Assembly: GCA_937867025.1 (NCBI GenBank)
Contig: CALMKH010000316.1
Coordinates: 1-34,719, forward strand
Direction: 5' to 3'
Origin: an uncultured Bacteroidota bacterium
GTDB taxonomy: Bacteria; Bacteroidota; Bacteroidia; NS11-12g; UBA955
Length of the DNA: 34,719 bases
Shown: positions 1-7,612 of the stretch, in pieces
How the letters are laid out: the number at the start of each line of letters is the position of its first letter
Numbering within the stretch: the first letter of the stretch is position 1
Notes under the pieces: generated by a model
Database searches by the model: none
The model's input: only the letters and a program-made list of their open reading frames with translations
Told to the model about the DNA's origin: nothing
Position numbers and translations under genes: made by a program

Positions 1-27
1 AAGGCGTTTGGCTATGAAGCTGCTTAA
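1..27 (+). CDS. Possible C-terminal end of an upstream gene
   Basis: Frame 1 reads eight codons (KAFGYEAA) and then TAA. This could be the tail of a gene lying left of the window. The composition is protein-like, but eight codons cannot establish a gene or a product. Confidence 0.25.
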   Translation, partial: KAFGYEAA

Positions 28-91
28 TTGCACACTGCAATAATAATGGATAATTGTTAATTGGGACAGGGGTTAGTGTGTAATAAATACT

Positions 92-142
92 GGGGATAGG
101 ATTTAGGATACAGGGGATAGGATTTAGGATACAGGGGATAGG
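92..142. repeat. 21-bp tandem repeat (about 2.4 copies)
   Basis: A 21-bp unit beginning GGGGATAGGATTTAGG occupies 92-112 and is repeated exactly at 113-133. A third partial copy starts at 134 and decays into GGGGACAGG. Internally the unit is made of AGGAT/AGGGG-like words. It lies 20 bp past the stop codon of the minus-strand glycosyltransferase, in non-coding DNA. It looks like a minisatellite; copy number is probably variable between strains (inference). Confidence 0.8.
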
Positions 143-162
143 GGACAGGAATGAATGAACAA

Positions 163-1272
163 TTAATATTTCCTTCCCTTCCAGGTCGTGTTGCCCGGCC
201 AGAAGAAGTAAATGATCGTGAGTGGTATCATCACAAACAGGTACAGATCGTAGATCAGCACGGCCAGGGGATGCTCCACATCCAGTTTAAGATGCCTGTT
301 GATGATCAGGATCTGGAACAGCTGAATGATGTCTTTAACGATCATGAAGTTCAGCGCGATTTGCCAGTTGTGGAAAAACATGAACGGCAAAGCAATGTAC
401 CAGGCGCCGAAGATGAAGATCATGGCACGGTAATGAAAGGGGAGGTCCCATCCCCCGACAAGCCAACGTTTACGTTGTTTGAGCACGCCCTTCATGGTGG
501 TTAAAGGCTGCGAGTATACCAGGGTTTCGGGATTCATGGACTGGGAGATGCAATGTCCCCTGTCAAGCAAGGCCTTGAATAAGGCGTAGTCTTCGGTAAT
601 GCTGAAGGGAATGTTCTGGTACCCCCCGGTTTCCAGGTACGCCTGTTTCGAAAACCCCATGTTATTGCCCACAACAGTCAGTGGTTGTTTAATGGATGAG
701 AACGTATTGATAATACCCATAAAATACAGCCAGTCGACATGCTGGAATTTGTCGAACATGGTATCGGCGACTATATTGGTTGTGCCTCCAGCCATATGGC
801 ACTTGTTGTGCACCATCTGGCTGACAAGTCCTTTGGCCCATAAAGGGCCTACGGAAATATCAGCATCCGTGACGAGCAGGTATTCTCCCTTTGCTTCTGC
901 CGCCAGTACGGCCAGTACCCTGGCCTTTCCCTTTGTAGAGGGATACTCTTTCCCGGTAAGGTTGATCAGCCTGAACCTGGGTTTGTCCCTGATGAAGTTC
1001 TCTGCCAGCATTTGTGTATAGTCGCTGCTCAGATCGTTCCCTATCAGTATTTCAATTTTGCCGGCATCGTATTCCAGGTCATCGAGCGCCTCGAGGCACC
1101 TGATGATGTTATCTGCCTCATTCCTGGCTGCAACGAGTATGGAAACGGAAGGATATTCCGCGAGCGGCACAAAATCCTGTCGCTTGTACCTGGCCAGCAG
1201 CACCAGGTAAGCAGCCTGTATAAGTATATAGACAGAGCAAAGCACTAGCGCTGTGTAAAAAACATAGATCAT
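163..1272 (-). CDS. Family 2 glycosyltransferase, membrane-anchored
   Basis: A processive-type GT2 enzyme that transfers a sugar from a nucleotide sugar at the cytoplasmic face of the inner membrane. The 369-residue protein has an N-terminal membrane helix (about 3-27). A GT-A domain follows with SVSILVAARNEADN at about 43, a DAD metal site at 136-138, a TED acid motif at 226-228 and QRKRW at 266-270, the signature of polymerising GT2 enzymes. Two or three C-terminal hydrophobic segments come after (about 278-350). The ATG at 1272 overlaps the TGA of the upstream deacetylase (ATGA), so the two are translationally coupled. A TTG twelve bases earlier is possible but less likely. Pairing with a NodB-type deacetylase suggests synthesis and modification of an N-acetylhexosamine polymer or glycolipid. 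The acceptor and sugar cannot be told from sequence. Confidence 0.88.
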   Translation of the reverse strand: MIYVFYTALVLCSVYILIQAAYLVLLARYKRQDFVPLAEYPSVSILVAARNEADNIIRCLEALDDLEYDAGKIEILIGNDLSSDYTQMLAENFIRDKPRFRLINLTGKEYPSTKGKARVLAVLAAEAKGEYLLVTDADISVGPLWAKGLVSQMVHNKCHMAGGTTNIVADTMFDKFQHVDWLYFMGIINTFSSIKQPLTVVGNNMGFSKQAYLETGGYQNIPFSITEDYALFKALLDRGHCISQSMNPETLVYSQPLTTMKGVLKQRKRWLVGGWDLPFHYRAMIFIFGAWYIALPFMFFHNWQIALNFMIVKDIIQLFQILIINRHLKLDVEHPLAVLIYDLYLFVMIPLTIIYFFWPGNTTWKGRKY

Positions 1273-1880
1273 AATTTCTCGCAATTAAAACTTTCCCGGT
1301 TAAGGAATTGTAAATATTGTGGTAATAAAAACCTAAGGTTTTCTTCTGCTTTCACGGAATCATGGAACACGACGATATCGCCGTTCCTGGTCTTGCGGAT
1401 GAGGCCATCCAGGGCGTTTTCGCGATTGAGGTGTTTTTCAAAATCGCATGCCAGGAGGCTCCACATCACAATGCTGTATTGGTTTTCGAGCGCTTTGGCC
1501 TGTTTCCGGCTGATGCGGCCATACGGCGGGCGGAAAAGCCTGCTGTCGACGTACGCGCGGCAGGCATCGACATTCTCTATGTAAGTCTGGGCTGGGGTTT
1601 TCCATCCTTTAAGATGGTTCATGGTATGGTTGCCTGTCTGATGTCCTTTTTCCAAAATCATCCTGTATGTTTCGGGATATTTGCGAACATTGTCGCCAAC
1701 ACAAAAGAATGTGGCTTTTATATTGTAGCGGTCAAGCTGCTCAAGTACCCACGGTGTGATTTCAGGATGCGGTCCGTCGTCGAATGTCAGGTAAACGGTC
1801 TTGTGAAGACCTGGTTTTTGCCATAAGAAGCGCGGAAAAAAATTTTGAAACCATGCAGGAATGGATTGATACCAAAGCAT
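1269..1880 (-). CDS. Polysaccharide deacetylase (NodB homology domain)
   Basis: A carbohydrate esterase family 4 enzyme that removes N- or O-acetyl groups from a polysaccharide. The 203-residue protein is essentially one NodB domain. Motif 1 is TFDDGPHPE (D34 as likely base, D35 as metal ligand). Motif 2 is H85-TMN-H89 (metal ligands). Motif 3 is RPPYG at 117-121, and a late VVFHDS carries the motif-5 histidine. No clear signal peptide is seen; the N-terminus is moderately hydrophobic and aromatic, so it may act in the cytoplasm or be membrane associated. It is first in a two-gene operon with the glycosyltransferase (4-bp overlap). The true substrate (chitin-like, peptidoglycan or exopolysaccharide) is not determinable here. 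Confidence 0.9.
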   Translation of the reverse strand: MLWYQSIPAWFQNFFPRFLWQKPGLHKTVYLTFDDGPHPEITPWVLEQLDRYNIKATFFCVGDNVRKYPETYRMILEKGHQTGNHTMNHLKGWKTPAQTYIENVDACRAYVDSRLFRPPYGRISRKQAKALENQYSIVMWSLLACDFEKHLNRENALDGLIRKTRNGDIVVFHDSVKAEENLRFLLPQYLQFLNRESFNCEKL

Positions 1881-1885
1881 TTTTG

Positions 1886-1919
1886 CAATAATATGACTTT
1901 ATTTGTTTCTTTTGTCAAA
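1886..1919 (-). promoter_or_regulatory. Predicted promoter of the deacetylase-glycosyltransferase operon
   Basis: On the minus strand TTTG (1919-1916) is followed after 22 nt by TATTATTG (1893-1886), one mismatch from the Bacteroidota TAnnTTTG -7 box. Only 5 nt separate the box from the ATG at 1880, so the mRNA would be leaderless or nearly so. Confidence 0.5.
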
Positions 1920-2035
1920 AAAATCGATCAGCGTTGATCCGGACAATACGTTAAAACACGTAAAAGCATATATCAGGTAACTATTTTTTAACAATTAAAA
2001 AACGTTATGAAAAGGTATAAAAGAATTGGGAAAAT

Positions 2036-2043
2036 TAATTTTG
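2036..2043 (+). promoter_or_regulatory. Candidate -7 box for the small lipoprotein gene
   Basis: TAATTTTG matches TAnnTTTG and lies 6 nt before the ATG at 2050 and 12 nt before the ATG at 2056. No good TTTG lies about 20 nt upstream, so this is tentative. Confidence 0.35.
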
Positions 2044-2049
2044 CCGATT

Positions 2050-2610
2050 ATGATCATGAGGTTCGTTCTCGTCACAACAACCGTACTGGCATTGTTGTCA
2101 TGCAACAGCGACAGGAATTACCCCCTGTCGGAATATGGCAGGGATTATGATGGCATGCTGGACACGCTGCTGCCTTTCATAGCAGGGTACAACGATACCT
2201 TGCCACCGAAAGATTCCATCACCAGGCAGAAACTGATGGCACACAAGCTGGACAGGCAATACGAATGGATGCATTATGCTGAAAAAGGCAATACGGCCTA
2301 TTTCATGGTCAGCCGCCTGGAATCCAGCCTCAGGAAGGATAAGTACGCAGCGGTTTGCGGAAAGTTTACAAGGGACAGCCAGGGGAAGGTTGACCTGTCA
2401 AGCTATGAAGAGCTGTTCTGGACATGGAAAATGAAAAAGGACAGCCTGTCTTACAAGGGGGACATACTGTTCAGCATAGCGGTTGAGAACGGCAAACTGG
2501 ATGCCTACCTCCCGGAAAAATCCGCAGGGTACTGGATAGAATTTCCAAGCAGCAATGTGTATTACGACAAAGCCGGAAAAGCCTGGAAAACCAAGCTTTC
2601 CATTGAGTAG
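2050..2610 (+). CDS. Hypothetical lipoprotein
   Basis: A family I do not recognise. From ATG 2050 the 186-residue protein starts with a short hydrophobic signal ending in the lipobox LLSC (C18; C16 if the ATG at 2056 is used), so it should be a lipid-anchored envelope protein. The rest is soluble, charged and rich in Tyr, Lys and Asp, with no repeat or recognised motif. It sits alone between the divergent deacetylase operon and the nucleotide-sugar dehydrogenase, which has its own promoter, so an operon link is doubtful. A TTG at 2026 would extend it but lies upstream of the -7-like box and would bury the signal peptide, so it was not chosen. Confidence 0.75.
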   Translation: MIMRFVLVTTTVLALLSCNSDRNYPLSEYGRDYDGMLDTLLPFIAGYNDTLPPKDSITRQKLMAHKLDRQYEWMHYAEKGNTAYFMVSRLESSLRKDKYAAVCGKFTRDSQGKVDLSSYEELFWTWKMKKDSLSYKGDILFSIAVENGKLDAYLPEKSAGYWIEFPSSNVYYDKAGKAWKTKLSIE

Positions 2611-2665
2611 GCACTGGCGGCCGGGAGCAATTTAGGCATTAATTTTTTTTTCAGTATTTTAATTC

Positions 2666-2673
2666 TATTTTTG
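2666..2673 (+). promoter_or_regulatory. -7 box upstream of the nucleotide-sugar dehydrogenase
   Basis: TATTTTTG is a full match to TAnnTTTG, 24 nt before the ATG at 2698. It overlaps an in-frame TTG at 2671, which argues that the TTG is promoter sequence and not the start codon. Confidence 0.5.
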
Positions 2674-2697
2674 CGGTCTTTAAGAAAAAAGACATTA

Positions 2698-3993
2698 ATG
2701 GGTATTTATAACGACATCGTTTCAAAGCAGGCCGGGATAGCAGTTATAGGCCTGGGTTATGTTGGGTTGCCGCTGGCGCTTGAGTTTGCAAGAAAATACA
2801 AGGTGGTGGGTTTCGACATCAATCCGAAGAGGGTGGATATGCTTAAGCGCAATGAAGATCCCAGCAAGGAAGTGGATGCTTCCGAATTCGAAGGTCGTGA
2901 TATTACCTTTTCATGCGCGCTCGACGATATCCGGGATTGCCGTTTTTACATCGTTGCGGTGCCAACACCTATTGATGAAGCCAAAAGCCCGGATCTGAAA
3001 CCTCTTGTCGGCGCATCAAGAACCGTTGGAAAGGTACTTAAGAAAGGCGATTATGTCGTGTTTGAATCTACAGTATACCCTGGATGCACCGAGGAGGATT
3101 GTATCCCCGTTATGGAAAAAGAGAGCGGGCTTGTTTTCAATAAAGACTTTAAAGTGGGATATTCACCGGAACGGATCAATCCGGGTGATAAGGTCAATAC
3201 ACTCACGAGGATCCTCAAGATCGTCTCCGGAAGCGATGCGGAAAGCCTTGAAGAAATAGCGTCCCTTTACGGGTCCATCATCACGGCAGGCATACACAGG
3301 GCACCGACCATCAAAGTGGCGGAAGCTGCAAAGATTATCGAAAATACACAGCGCGACCTCAATATCTCCCTGATGAATGAGCTGAGCCTCATCTTCGACA
3401 AGATGAACATCAATACGTATGATGTCATAGAAGCGGCCGGCACCAAATGGAATTTTCTTAAATTCAGCCCGGGCCTGGTAGGAGGGCATTGCATCGGCGT
3501 GGACCCGTATTATCTTACCTACAAAGCCACCGAGCTCGGACTGCATCCAAGGGTCATAGCCGCCGGAAGGTTCACCAACGATATGATGGGAGCCCACATA
3601 GCCAAAGTGGCTATCAAAAAGCTTATCAGCAACGACAAGAAGATAAAAGGCGCCAGGATACTGATACTGGGGGCCACATTCAAGGAAGATGTAGCAGATA
3701 TCAGGAATTCCAAGATTGTCGATATCGTTAAGGAGCTGAACAGTTTCAGCGTGGATGTGGAAGTGGTGGATCCGAGGGCTGACGCTGAAGAGGTGTTCGA
3801 AGAGTACGGTTTTCACCTGACGAAGGATATAAAGGGAAAATATGACGGGGTGATCGCAGCGGTATCCCATGCCGAGTATAAAGGTCTTGACGAAGCGTAT
3901 TTCCTGTCGATCTGCAATCCGGGTTCTTTTGTGCTGGACCTGAAAGGCCTGTACCGTGGTAAATTCAATGCCATGGAGTACTGGAGCCTCTAA
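2698..3993 (+). CDS. Nucleotide-sugar dehydrogenase (UDP-HexNAc 6-dehydrogenase type)
   Basis: Oxidises the C6 hydroxyl of a UDP-N-acetylhexosamine to the uronic acid with two NAD+. At 431 residues it has the normal length for the WbpA/WbpO/TviB branch of the UDP-glucose/GDP-mannose dehydrogenase superfamily. The N-terminal Rossmann domain has GLGYVG at 18-23. The central domain carries NTQRDLNISLMNEL and the catalytic loop GGHCIGVDP with nucleophile C265. A C-terminal UDP-binding domain with LILGATFKEDVADIRNSK follows. AGTKWNFLKFSPGLVGGHC is typical of the HexNAc rather than the UDP-glucose enzymes. Its product would feed capsule, O-antigen or the acidic sugars of A-LPS. It is monocistronic here. 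Confidence 0.92.
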   Translation: MGIYNDIVSKQAGIAVIGLGYVGLPLALEFARKYKVVGFDINPKRVDMLKRNEDPSKEVDASEFEGRDITFSCALDDIRDCRFYIVAVPTPIDEAKSPDLKPLVGASRTVGKVLKKGDYVVFESTVYPGCTEEDCIPVMEKESGLVFNKDFKVGYSPERINPGDKVNTLTRILKIVSGSDAESLEEIASLYGSIITAGIHRAPTIKVAEAAKIIENTQRDLNISLMNELSLIFDKMNINTYDVIEAAGTKWNFLKFSPGLVGGHCIGVDPYYLTYKATELGLHPRVIAAGRFTNDMMGAHIAKVAIKKLISNDKKIKGARILILGATFKEDVADIRNSKIVDIVKELNSFSVDVEVVDPRADAEEVFEEYGFHLTKDIKGKYDGVIAAVSHAEYKGLDEAYFLSICNPGSFVLDLKGLYRGKFNAMEYWSL

Positions 3994-4030
3994 AAATAAT
4001 CACGTGATCCTAAGGATCTTGCTGCGGGAT

Positions 4031-4064
4031 TTTGTCTTTTTATGACACAAAATTTTTAATTTTA
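4031..4064 (+). promoter_or_regulatory. Candidate promoter of the repeat-containing secreted protein
   Basis: TTTG at 4031-4034 is followed after 22 nt by TAATTTTA (4057-4064), one mismatch from TAnnTTTG, with 27 nt to the ATG at 4092. Confidence 0.4.
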
Positions 4065-4091
4065 CGTCTGAAAGGATAAAAAGACTGAGCT

Positions 4092-6110
4092 ATGAAAAAA
4101 TTTCTCCTTTTACTTTCCTTTCTGATGTTCTTTTCCGCTAATGTACTGAAAGCAGGAACAGATACCACTGGCTGCAACTGGCTGGGAAGAATAACTTATT
4201 ATTATTTCTGGGACACCTGCCAGGGTAACAGCGGACGAAACTCCCTGACCGCCAAGGTTGTCTTTAAGAATCAGGGTTGTTTAAAATACACATGGAAGGC
4301 CAACGGCAATATCGTCGGCACCAACAACTATATTAACTATGTCGTTACCCGGAATGGCACTTACCAGCTTTGTCTCAGTGTGTATGATTCATGCACACAA
4401 TGTGATACCACAGTTTGTTACAGCAAGACCATCAGCTGTTTTACGACCTGCAATTTCAAGGCTAAACAACCCGCTATAACAGTAAATGATTCCTGTACCC
4501 CGAATGTGGGTCCGGCAGGATTGAAGCTAACGGCTTCCTTATCCAACTGGAGTTGTACCAGGGTATCATGGACGGTCAATAACGTATCGAAAGGCGGCGG
4601 AACATCAACCTTTGTGCCTATTTCCGCCAATGGTACTTACCAGGTATGTGCAAAGTTCACGGACACATGTAAAAAATGCGATACGACAATCTGTTTCACC
4701 CGGCAGGTGAATTGCAGCACAAAATGCAACTGGAAAAAATCAAGGAACCCGGTCCTGAGTGTTTTTGATTCATGTGTTGGTTACAGGACCTATGTATATT
4801 TCAACCTATCACTTTCGAACTATTCATGTTTAAAATATCAATGGAAGTCCGGCAATACGCCATTCGGTTTCAACGCTTCGTACTCCTGGGGTGATTTTTC
4901 AACGACCGATAGTGTATATACCGTTTGCCTGAAGATAATCGACACCTGCAATAAGTGCGATACGACCATTTGTGTTACCAGGACCAATCCATGTTACAAT
5001 CCGCCGCCGCCGTGCCTCTGGAAATTGAGGAAACCGTACGTGAGTGTTTTTGATTCATGTATAGGTAACCGGGATTATGTATATTTGTCTGCAACACTTG
5101 CAAATGGTTCCTGCGTCAGGTACCAGTGGAAGTCGGGCAATACACAGTTCGGTTCCGGTACACATTATTCATGGGGTGATTTTTCAACAACAGATAGCGT
5201 ATATACCATATGCCTGAAGCTGACCGATACCTGCAATACTTGCGATACCACCATATGTATCACCCGGACCAATCCTTGCTATAACCGGACAATCTGCAAC
5301 TGGAAAGGCAGAACTCCCGTGTTCGGTACATGGGACTCATGTATAGGACCCGGCTACAGGAATTCGATAAACGGGAACATATACTTCTGGAATGGAAACA
5401 GCAACTGTTACAAATATTACTGGTATGTCAACAATAAGCTGGCCGGTACTTCTCCCGGCATGAGCTATACTGTAACAAGGAACGGTACTTATACCATGAT
5501 GCTGAGGGTGGTTGATACCTGTAACAACAATTGTGATACAACGTTCTGGTCGTACCAGAAAATCAACTGCTTTGCCACATGCAGCTGGAAATCGAGGAAT
5601 CCGACCCTGAGCGTGTTTGATTCCTGTGTCGGCAACCGTTCGTATGTATATTTCAATCTCTCCCTCTCCAACAGTTCGTGCTTGAAATACCAGTGGAAGT
5701 CGGGCAATGCACCATTCGGTTTCAACGCTCCTTATTCCTGGGGTGATTTTTCAACCACGGATAATGTTTATACTGTTTGCCTTAAACTGACTGACACTTG
5801 TTACAATTGCGATACAACGATTTGTGTTACCAGGTCCAATCCATGCTTCAGGCTTGGAGTATACGACAGGTTGGTTCCGGATGCGCTGAAGATATATCCT
5901 AATCCCGCCGGAGAATATGTATATGCTGACTGGCCTGGTTCACCGACGGATTATGAATGCGCAGATATGCTGGGGACAGTGGTCATGCGCGGAACAATAG
6001 CGACAGGCCTGAACAGGGTCAGTGCCATACATTTAAACACCGGCGTGTATATCCTGAAGGTATTTGCACCGGAAGGTGTAGTGGTGAGGAAAATTATCAT
6101 ACAGAAATAA
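4092..6110 (+). CDS. Cys-rich six-repeat secreted protein with T9SS type A sorting domain
   Basis: A predicted T9SS cargo protein. Residues 1-21 are a Sec signal peptide. Residues 28-586 are six tandem modules of 90-96 residues, each opening with C(N/S/L)(W/F)K and closing with DTC-x2-CDTTIC-x-TR or a variant. Residues 587-672 are a type A C-terminal sorting domain with LKIYPNPAGEYV near its start, GVYILKVF later, and a basic-hydrophobic end (VRKIIIQK). Each module carries about six to eight cysteines at conserved spacing, so disulfides probably stabilise a beta-sandwich-like or PKD-like fold (inference). The protein should cross the outer membrane through the T9SS and be released or anchored to A-LPS. 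No catalytic motif is visible; adhesin, surface layer or structural filament are all possible. It is monocistronic, between its own promoter and a strong terminator. Confidence 0.85.
   Translation: MKKFLLLLSFLMFFSANVLKAGTDTTGCNWLGRITYYYFWDTCQGNSGRNSLTAKVVFKNQGCLKYTWKANGNIVGTNNYINYVVTRNGTYQLCLSVYDSCTQCDTTVCYSKTISCFTTCNFKAKQPAITVNDSCTPNVGPAGLKLTASLSNWSCTRVSWTVNNVSKGGGTSTFVPISANGTYQVCAKFTDTCKKCDTTICFTRQVNCSTKCNWKKSRNPVLSVFDSCVGYRTYVYFNLSLSNYSCLKYQWKSGNTPFGFNASYSWGDFSTTDSVYTVCLKIIDTCNKCDTTICVTRTNPCYNPPPPCLWKLRKPYVSVFDSCIGNRDYVYLSATLANGSCVRYQWKSGNTQFGSGTHYSWGDFSTTDSVYTICLKLTDTCNTCDTTICITRTNPCYNRTICNWKGRTPVFGTWDSCIGPGYRNSINGNIYFWNGNSNCYKYYWYVNNKLAGTSPGMSYTVTRNGTYTMMLRVVDTCNNNCDTTFWSYQKINCFATCSWKSRNPTLSVFDSCVGNRSYVYFNLSLSNSSCLKYQWKSGNAPFGFNAPYSWGDFSTTDNVYTVCLKLTDTCYNCDTTICVTRSNPCFRLGVYDRLVPDALKIYPNPAGEYVYADWPGSPTDYECADMLGTVVMRGTIATGLNRVSAIHLNTGVYILKVFAPEGVVVRKIIIQK
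4173..5849 (+). repeat. Six in-frame repeats of about 280 bp
   Basis: Module boundaries fall near 4173, 4449, 4725, 5013, 5295 and 5580. Modules 3 and 6 are closest in protein sequence (SRNPxLSVFDSCVG, LKYQWKSGN, YSWGDFSTTD), with module 4 next; modules 1, 2 and 5 are more divergent. Modules 3, 4 and 6 therefore look like recent duplications or products of recombination inside the gene. Confidence 0.85.
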
Positions 6111-6143
6111 AACGTACTGTTCTAAAACTAAAACTAAAACATG

Positions 6144-6177
6144 ACAGGGTCATCAGAAGATGGTCCTGTTTTTTTTT
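6144..6177 (+). terminator. Intrinsic terminator of the secreted repeat protein
   Basis: An 11-bp stem (arms ACAGGGTCATC and GATGGTCCTGT, two G-T pairs) with loop AGAA is followed by nine T residues. It begins 34 nt after the stop codon. Confidence 0.9.
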
Positions 6178-6189
6178 GTGCAGAATGGA

Positions 6190-6372
6190 TTGCCGGCAAA
6201 AGAAGATCCCTGCGCCATGAGACTGGAGGCGCTATGCCCTGCATAGCGGTACCGTTGACGGGCTGCAGCAAGGGGTGAACAAGGCGGGTCGGAATTCATG
6301 ACTGGCGAAGCACATACGGTACGGGAGCGAAGCGCACCCGGAAGGCGAATAAGAGGCGCCCAAAAAAATGCC
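6190..6372. other. GC-rich structured non-coding element
   Basis: A GC-rich block in an otherwise AT-rich intergenic region of about 440 bp. It contains a perfect 8-bp hairpin (CGCTATGC 6230-6237 with GCATAGCG 6241-6248, loop CCT) and a longer-range 7-bp pairing (GTACCGT 6249-6255 with ACGGTAC 6316-6322). GCGCC words at both margins (6212-6216 and 6356-6360) add to the pattern. Open frames across it are short and unlike neighbouring proteins. It may be a dispersed repeat, a decayed mobile element or a structured RNA; sequence alone cannot decide. The following 6373-6478 is AT-rich with nothing else recognisable. Confidence 0.45.
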
Positions 6373-6453
6373 GTCCAATCATCGGATTGCACCGCAGATC
6401 ATGCACTGCCTGAGTTCAATAATTTTATTCTATAAGTCTATTTGGTATAAGAA

Positions 6454-6486
6454 TTGCAGTAGTGTGCGTTAAATTGTTTAGCTTTG
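6454..6486 (+). promoter_or_regulatory. Predicted promoter of the RND efflux operon
   Basis: TAGCTTTG (6479-6486) fully matches TAnnTTTG. A TTG at 6454-6456 lies 22 nt upstream. The leader to the ATG at 6553 would be about 60 nt. The box contains the TTG at 6484 that could otherwise be read as a start. Confidence 0.5.
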
Positions 6487-6552
6487 GGACCTTTTAAAAA
6501 CAAGGGGTTTCGGGTTAAAAATCCCATCCACGTTTTTGTAACTTTTAATTTT

Positions 6553-7596
6553 ATGCTCTCTAAAACGCACTCTATTTATTTTGTATTACTCATTTCTTTA
6601 TACGCCTGCGGCAACAAGAAAAGCGACAAATCGACGACTGGCAAGAATAAATCAAAAGCCCCGGTGGCCATAGATGTTTCGGTTGCCTCACTGCAGGATT
6701 TCAGCAATGCCATAGAAGCCAGCGGAACTGTGCTTGCCGGTGAATCGGTGGAGATGAAACCGGAGATCAGCGGGCGCATTGTCATGCTGAATATTCAGGA
6801 AGGGAAACAGGTTAGCGAAGGCACTTTGCTGGTTAAACTTTTTGATGATGACCTGCAGGCTCAGCTCAGGAAAAGCCAGGCACAGCTTGAGATTGCGAGG
6901 GCTACGGAAAAAAGGCTGAAGGCCTTGCTCGACGTGAACGGGCTTAACCGCGCGGAATATGACCAGGCGCTTATCCAGCTGAACAACATACAGGCAGATA
7001 TTGATTACACAAAGGCCCTGATACGGAAAACAGAGATCAGGGCGCCCTTCAGCGGCACCGTTGGCTTAAGAACAGTAAGCAAAGGCGCATACGTTGGGCC
7101 GCAGGACATACTCGCCACCATGCAGCAGACCGGCATTCTGAAAATCGACTTTGTGTTGCCTGAAGCGTATGCATCGCACATCAGGGTCGGTAATGAAGTG
7201 GAAGTAAGAGATGACAGGGATGAGACATTCAGGGCCGTTGTGACAGCCCTTGAGCCGCAGGTAAATGTGGAAACGCGCAATATCAGGGCCAGGGCTGTTG
7301 TCAAAGACAAGGCGCAGGGATTGAATCCGGGAGCGTTCGTCAAGGTTATGCTGGAAGCAGGCAAAGGCAAGAAAGCGGTCCTTGTGCCTTCCAACGTGAT
7401 CATCCCTGAAACCAGGCATAAAAAAATAGTCCTGATAAAGAACGGGAAAGCGAAGTTTACAATTGTTGAAACCGGGTACAGAAACGAAGACAAGGTGGAA
7501 ATACTTTCAGGTGTGGAACCTGGAGATACGTTTGCGCTCAACGGCATTTTATTCCTCAGGCCGGATGCTGAAGTAAAGATCAAACAGGTTAAATAA
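6553..7596 (+). CDS. RND efflux periplasmic adaptor (membrane fusion protein)
   Basis: Bridges the inner-membrane RND pump and the TolC channel. The 347-residue lipoprotein has a signal ending LYAC (C19). A first lipoyl half (VEMKPEISGRIVMLNIQEGKQVSEG) follows, then an alpha-helical hairpin (AQLRKSQAQLEIARATEKRLKAL onwards), the second lipoyl half (IRAPFSGTVGLRTVSKGAYV), a beta-barrel domain and a membrane-proximal domain ending in the KIKQVK tail. This is the order of the HlyD/AcrA family. ATG 6553 was chosen because it directly precedes the signal; the longer TTG start lies in the promoter. It is the first gene of the adaptor-pump-channel operon and stops 16 nt before the pump. Confidence 0.93.
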   Translation: MLSKTHSIYFVLLISLYACGNKKSDKSTTGKNKSKAPVAIDVSVASLQDFSNAIEASGTVLAGESVEMKPEISGRIVMLNIQEGKQVSEGTLLVKLFDDDLQAQLRKSQAQLEIARATEKRLKALLDVNGLNRAEYDQALIQLNNIQADIDYTKALIRKTEIRAPFSGTVGLRTVSKGAYVGPQDILATMQQTGILKIDFVLPEAYASHIRVGNEVEVRDDRDETFRAVVTALEPQVNVETRNIRARAVVKDKAQGLNPGAFVKVMLEAGKGKKAVLVPSNVIIPETRHKKIVLIKNGKAKFTIVETGYRNEDKVEILSGVEPGDTFALNGILFLRPDAEVKIKQVK

Positions 7597-7612
7597 GGGG
7601 AAAGTTACGAGA

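Noticed and set aside
151-504. Plus-strand 117-codon frame at the left edge
   Set aside because: It is antisense to the conserved C-terminal half of the glycosyltransferase and shows no family resemblance.
6153-6392. Minus-strand 79-codon frame through the GC-rich island
   Set aside because: It is rich in Ser, Pro and Arg, overlaps a strong terminator at one end, and has no promoter or recognised motif. The hairpin pattern fits non-coding DNA better.
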